From assembly GCA_949825045.1 (NCBI GenBank), contig OX463822.1, positions 31,188,703-31,252,702 of the forward strand: DNA of 64,000 bases. The letters run 5' to 3'. Below, in pieces: positions 62,806 to 64,000 of this stretch. The translations under genes were made by a program, and so were the position numbers. The notes under the pieces were generated by a model. The model ran no database searches. It worked only from the letters and a program-made list of their open reading frames with translations, and had not been told where the DNA came from. The number at the start of each line of letters is the position of its first letter. Position 1 is the first letter of the stretch. This DNA comes from Argyresthia goedartella. Its lineage: Eukaryota; Arthropoda; Insecta; Lepidoptera; Argyresthiidae.

Positions 62806-64000
62806 CTAAATAAGGGTATAGTGTGCAACAAATCTAGGAATAGAAATTTCTATCATTACGAAACATGGTATGTTCAGCTGAAAATACAATAGTATGGTAT
62901 CATCGAGCTGGTCTGATGATGAAGCTCGAAAGTGGGAGAGGGAACCCTAGGATGCTTAAAGTAAGTTTGTGCTCATTTGATTCATAAAACCTTTTGATAC
63001 GAAAGGATATTTATACTTTTTAAACTACTATAATTATATGCTAACTGAAATCTGTCGAAAATTAGAAACTGCGTAGTTTTTGCTGGAGGTTCAAGTTAGC
63101 GAATCAAGATTTTACGATATATTCTAAAGTTACGAAGCAATGAAAACTTCTCAATAGCAATGTAATCTCCTGTAGGCGTTGGAGGCTTTAGTGCCATGGA
63201 AACTAAGCTTGAAAAACGCTGCCTTTTTACGAGTACCACTTCAGGTGCTGATTTACCAAACCGGCCGAAGACTACTGAGATCTTCTTGAGATTCTATTTA
63301 TTGCCTATAACTTTTTGTAATGAGAGTAATTCAACCCCAGATAAGACATATTTGCTGCCCAAATTGCCAGGAAAAAACACAGACATCATTATACGCTGCT
63401 AAGCCACAGTTGTATACGAAAATAAATTGGTTTTCCCTCTAAAGGGAATCGCGACAACATTGCCTTTGTTTGACGAATCCCTAAAAAACAAGGTTCAATA
63501 GGTACCCGCCTGGATTCGATTTATCTCCAAGTGTCATTGAGCTAAAATGTTTATTTTTGTTACAGGTAAGTCCCCATTCCAGCTGAGGATACGATTCGAT
63601 TATCGAGTGAGTGATAGGTTTCCAATTCGAAAGGAGTCTTGACACGTGCGACTGTGTCGTTGAATCGCTCAACATCATATCGTATTTAGTATGAATTAAT
63701 GTTTGTTTTCATAAGAAGATTTCAAATATGTTATTTGCTTGATTGAGTTATTGATATTCATTTATTTGCATATGCACACACACTTAGAAGATAATTAGCA
63801 TTAAAAATTAACATAAACATTCAGATAGAAATCAAAATACACTCATAAACAGTTTTAATTAAATTACACCCAAATTTTGATAGGTAGGACATAGATTCCG
63901 AGGTACTTATACCGCACTAGAACTGAGGGTGGTGTGGTACCTGCAGAAAGGTTCTGACTCAGCATGAGCCTGGGAAGTAGACTCCTCAGGCGCTGATCTT
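62806..64000. other. Unassigned DNA to window end
   Basis: Frames of 65-68 codons are not supported. No repeat or RNA gene was recognised. Confidence 0.4.

Overview
The window reads as non-genic, transposon-packed arthropod DNA, most likely from a moth or butterfly. It is AT-rich and has no convincing host gene. It carries tRNA-headed SINEs, CR1-, RTE- and Jockey-type LINE pieces, a DD37D mariner, a BEL/Pao LTR element and many foldback MITEs. Lepidoptera is an inference from the repeat mix and was not tested by search. Working labels: SINE-A (ATT tail), SINE-B (GTTTAT tail), SINE-C (third tRNA-headed family), R element (ends carry GGGTTCCGTACC and its inverse), Q repeat (core GAGCGAAGCGAAGCCCCC), D element (long terminal inverted repeats beginning GCAGTTGGTTGG).

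Layout. 1-6.9 kb: MITEs and SINEs, including a 229-bp tandem duplication. 6.9-19.3 kb: a near-identical ~6-kb tandem duplication (copy A 6909-13317, copy B 13319-19308) whose right breakpoint lies inside a D element. 19.3-36 kb: scattered SINEs, MITEs, a broken protein-primed DNA polymerase B fragment of Polinton/virus-like type, and LINE 3' ends. 36.8-40.0 kb: one CR1-like LINE with an almost intact endonuclease/RT ORF and a candidate 15-bp target duplication. 43.2-56.9 kb: a five-level nest. 57-61.5 kb: LINE ruins and R elements. 61.8-62.8 kb: palindromic tandem repeats.

The nest is the most informative structure. An R element (minus) is split by a DD37D mariner with TA duplication. The mariner transposase is split by a 5'-truncated CR1-type LINE (LINE-1, plus). 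LINE-1 is split by a nearly complete two-ORF CR1 LINE (LINE-2, minus). LINE-2 ORF2 is split by a BEL/Pao LTR element with 276-bp LTRs and a 5-bp duplication (ACTTC). This gives a strict order of transposition. The BEL element has intact-looking gag, protease and RT but has lost RNase H and the integrase zinc domain, so it is predicted to be non-autonomous.

Other points: SINE-A and SINE-B share a central core although heads and tails differ. LINE-2 ORF1 stop and ORF2 start are one base apart, which suggests reinitiation. The BEL leader carries a degenerate copy of a piece of its own pol gene. Each LTR contains a long two-arm hairpin around its AATAAA.
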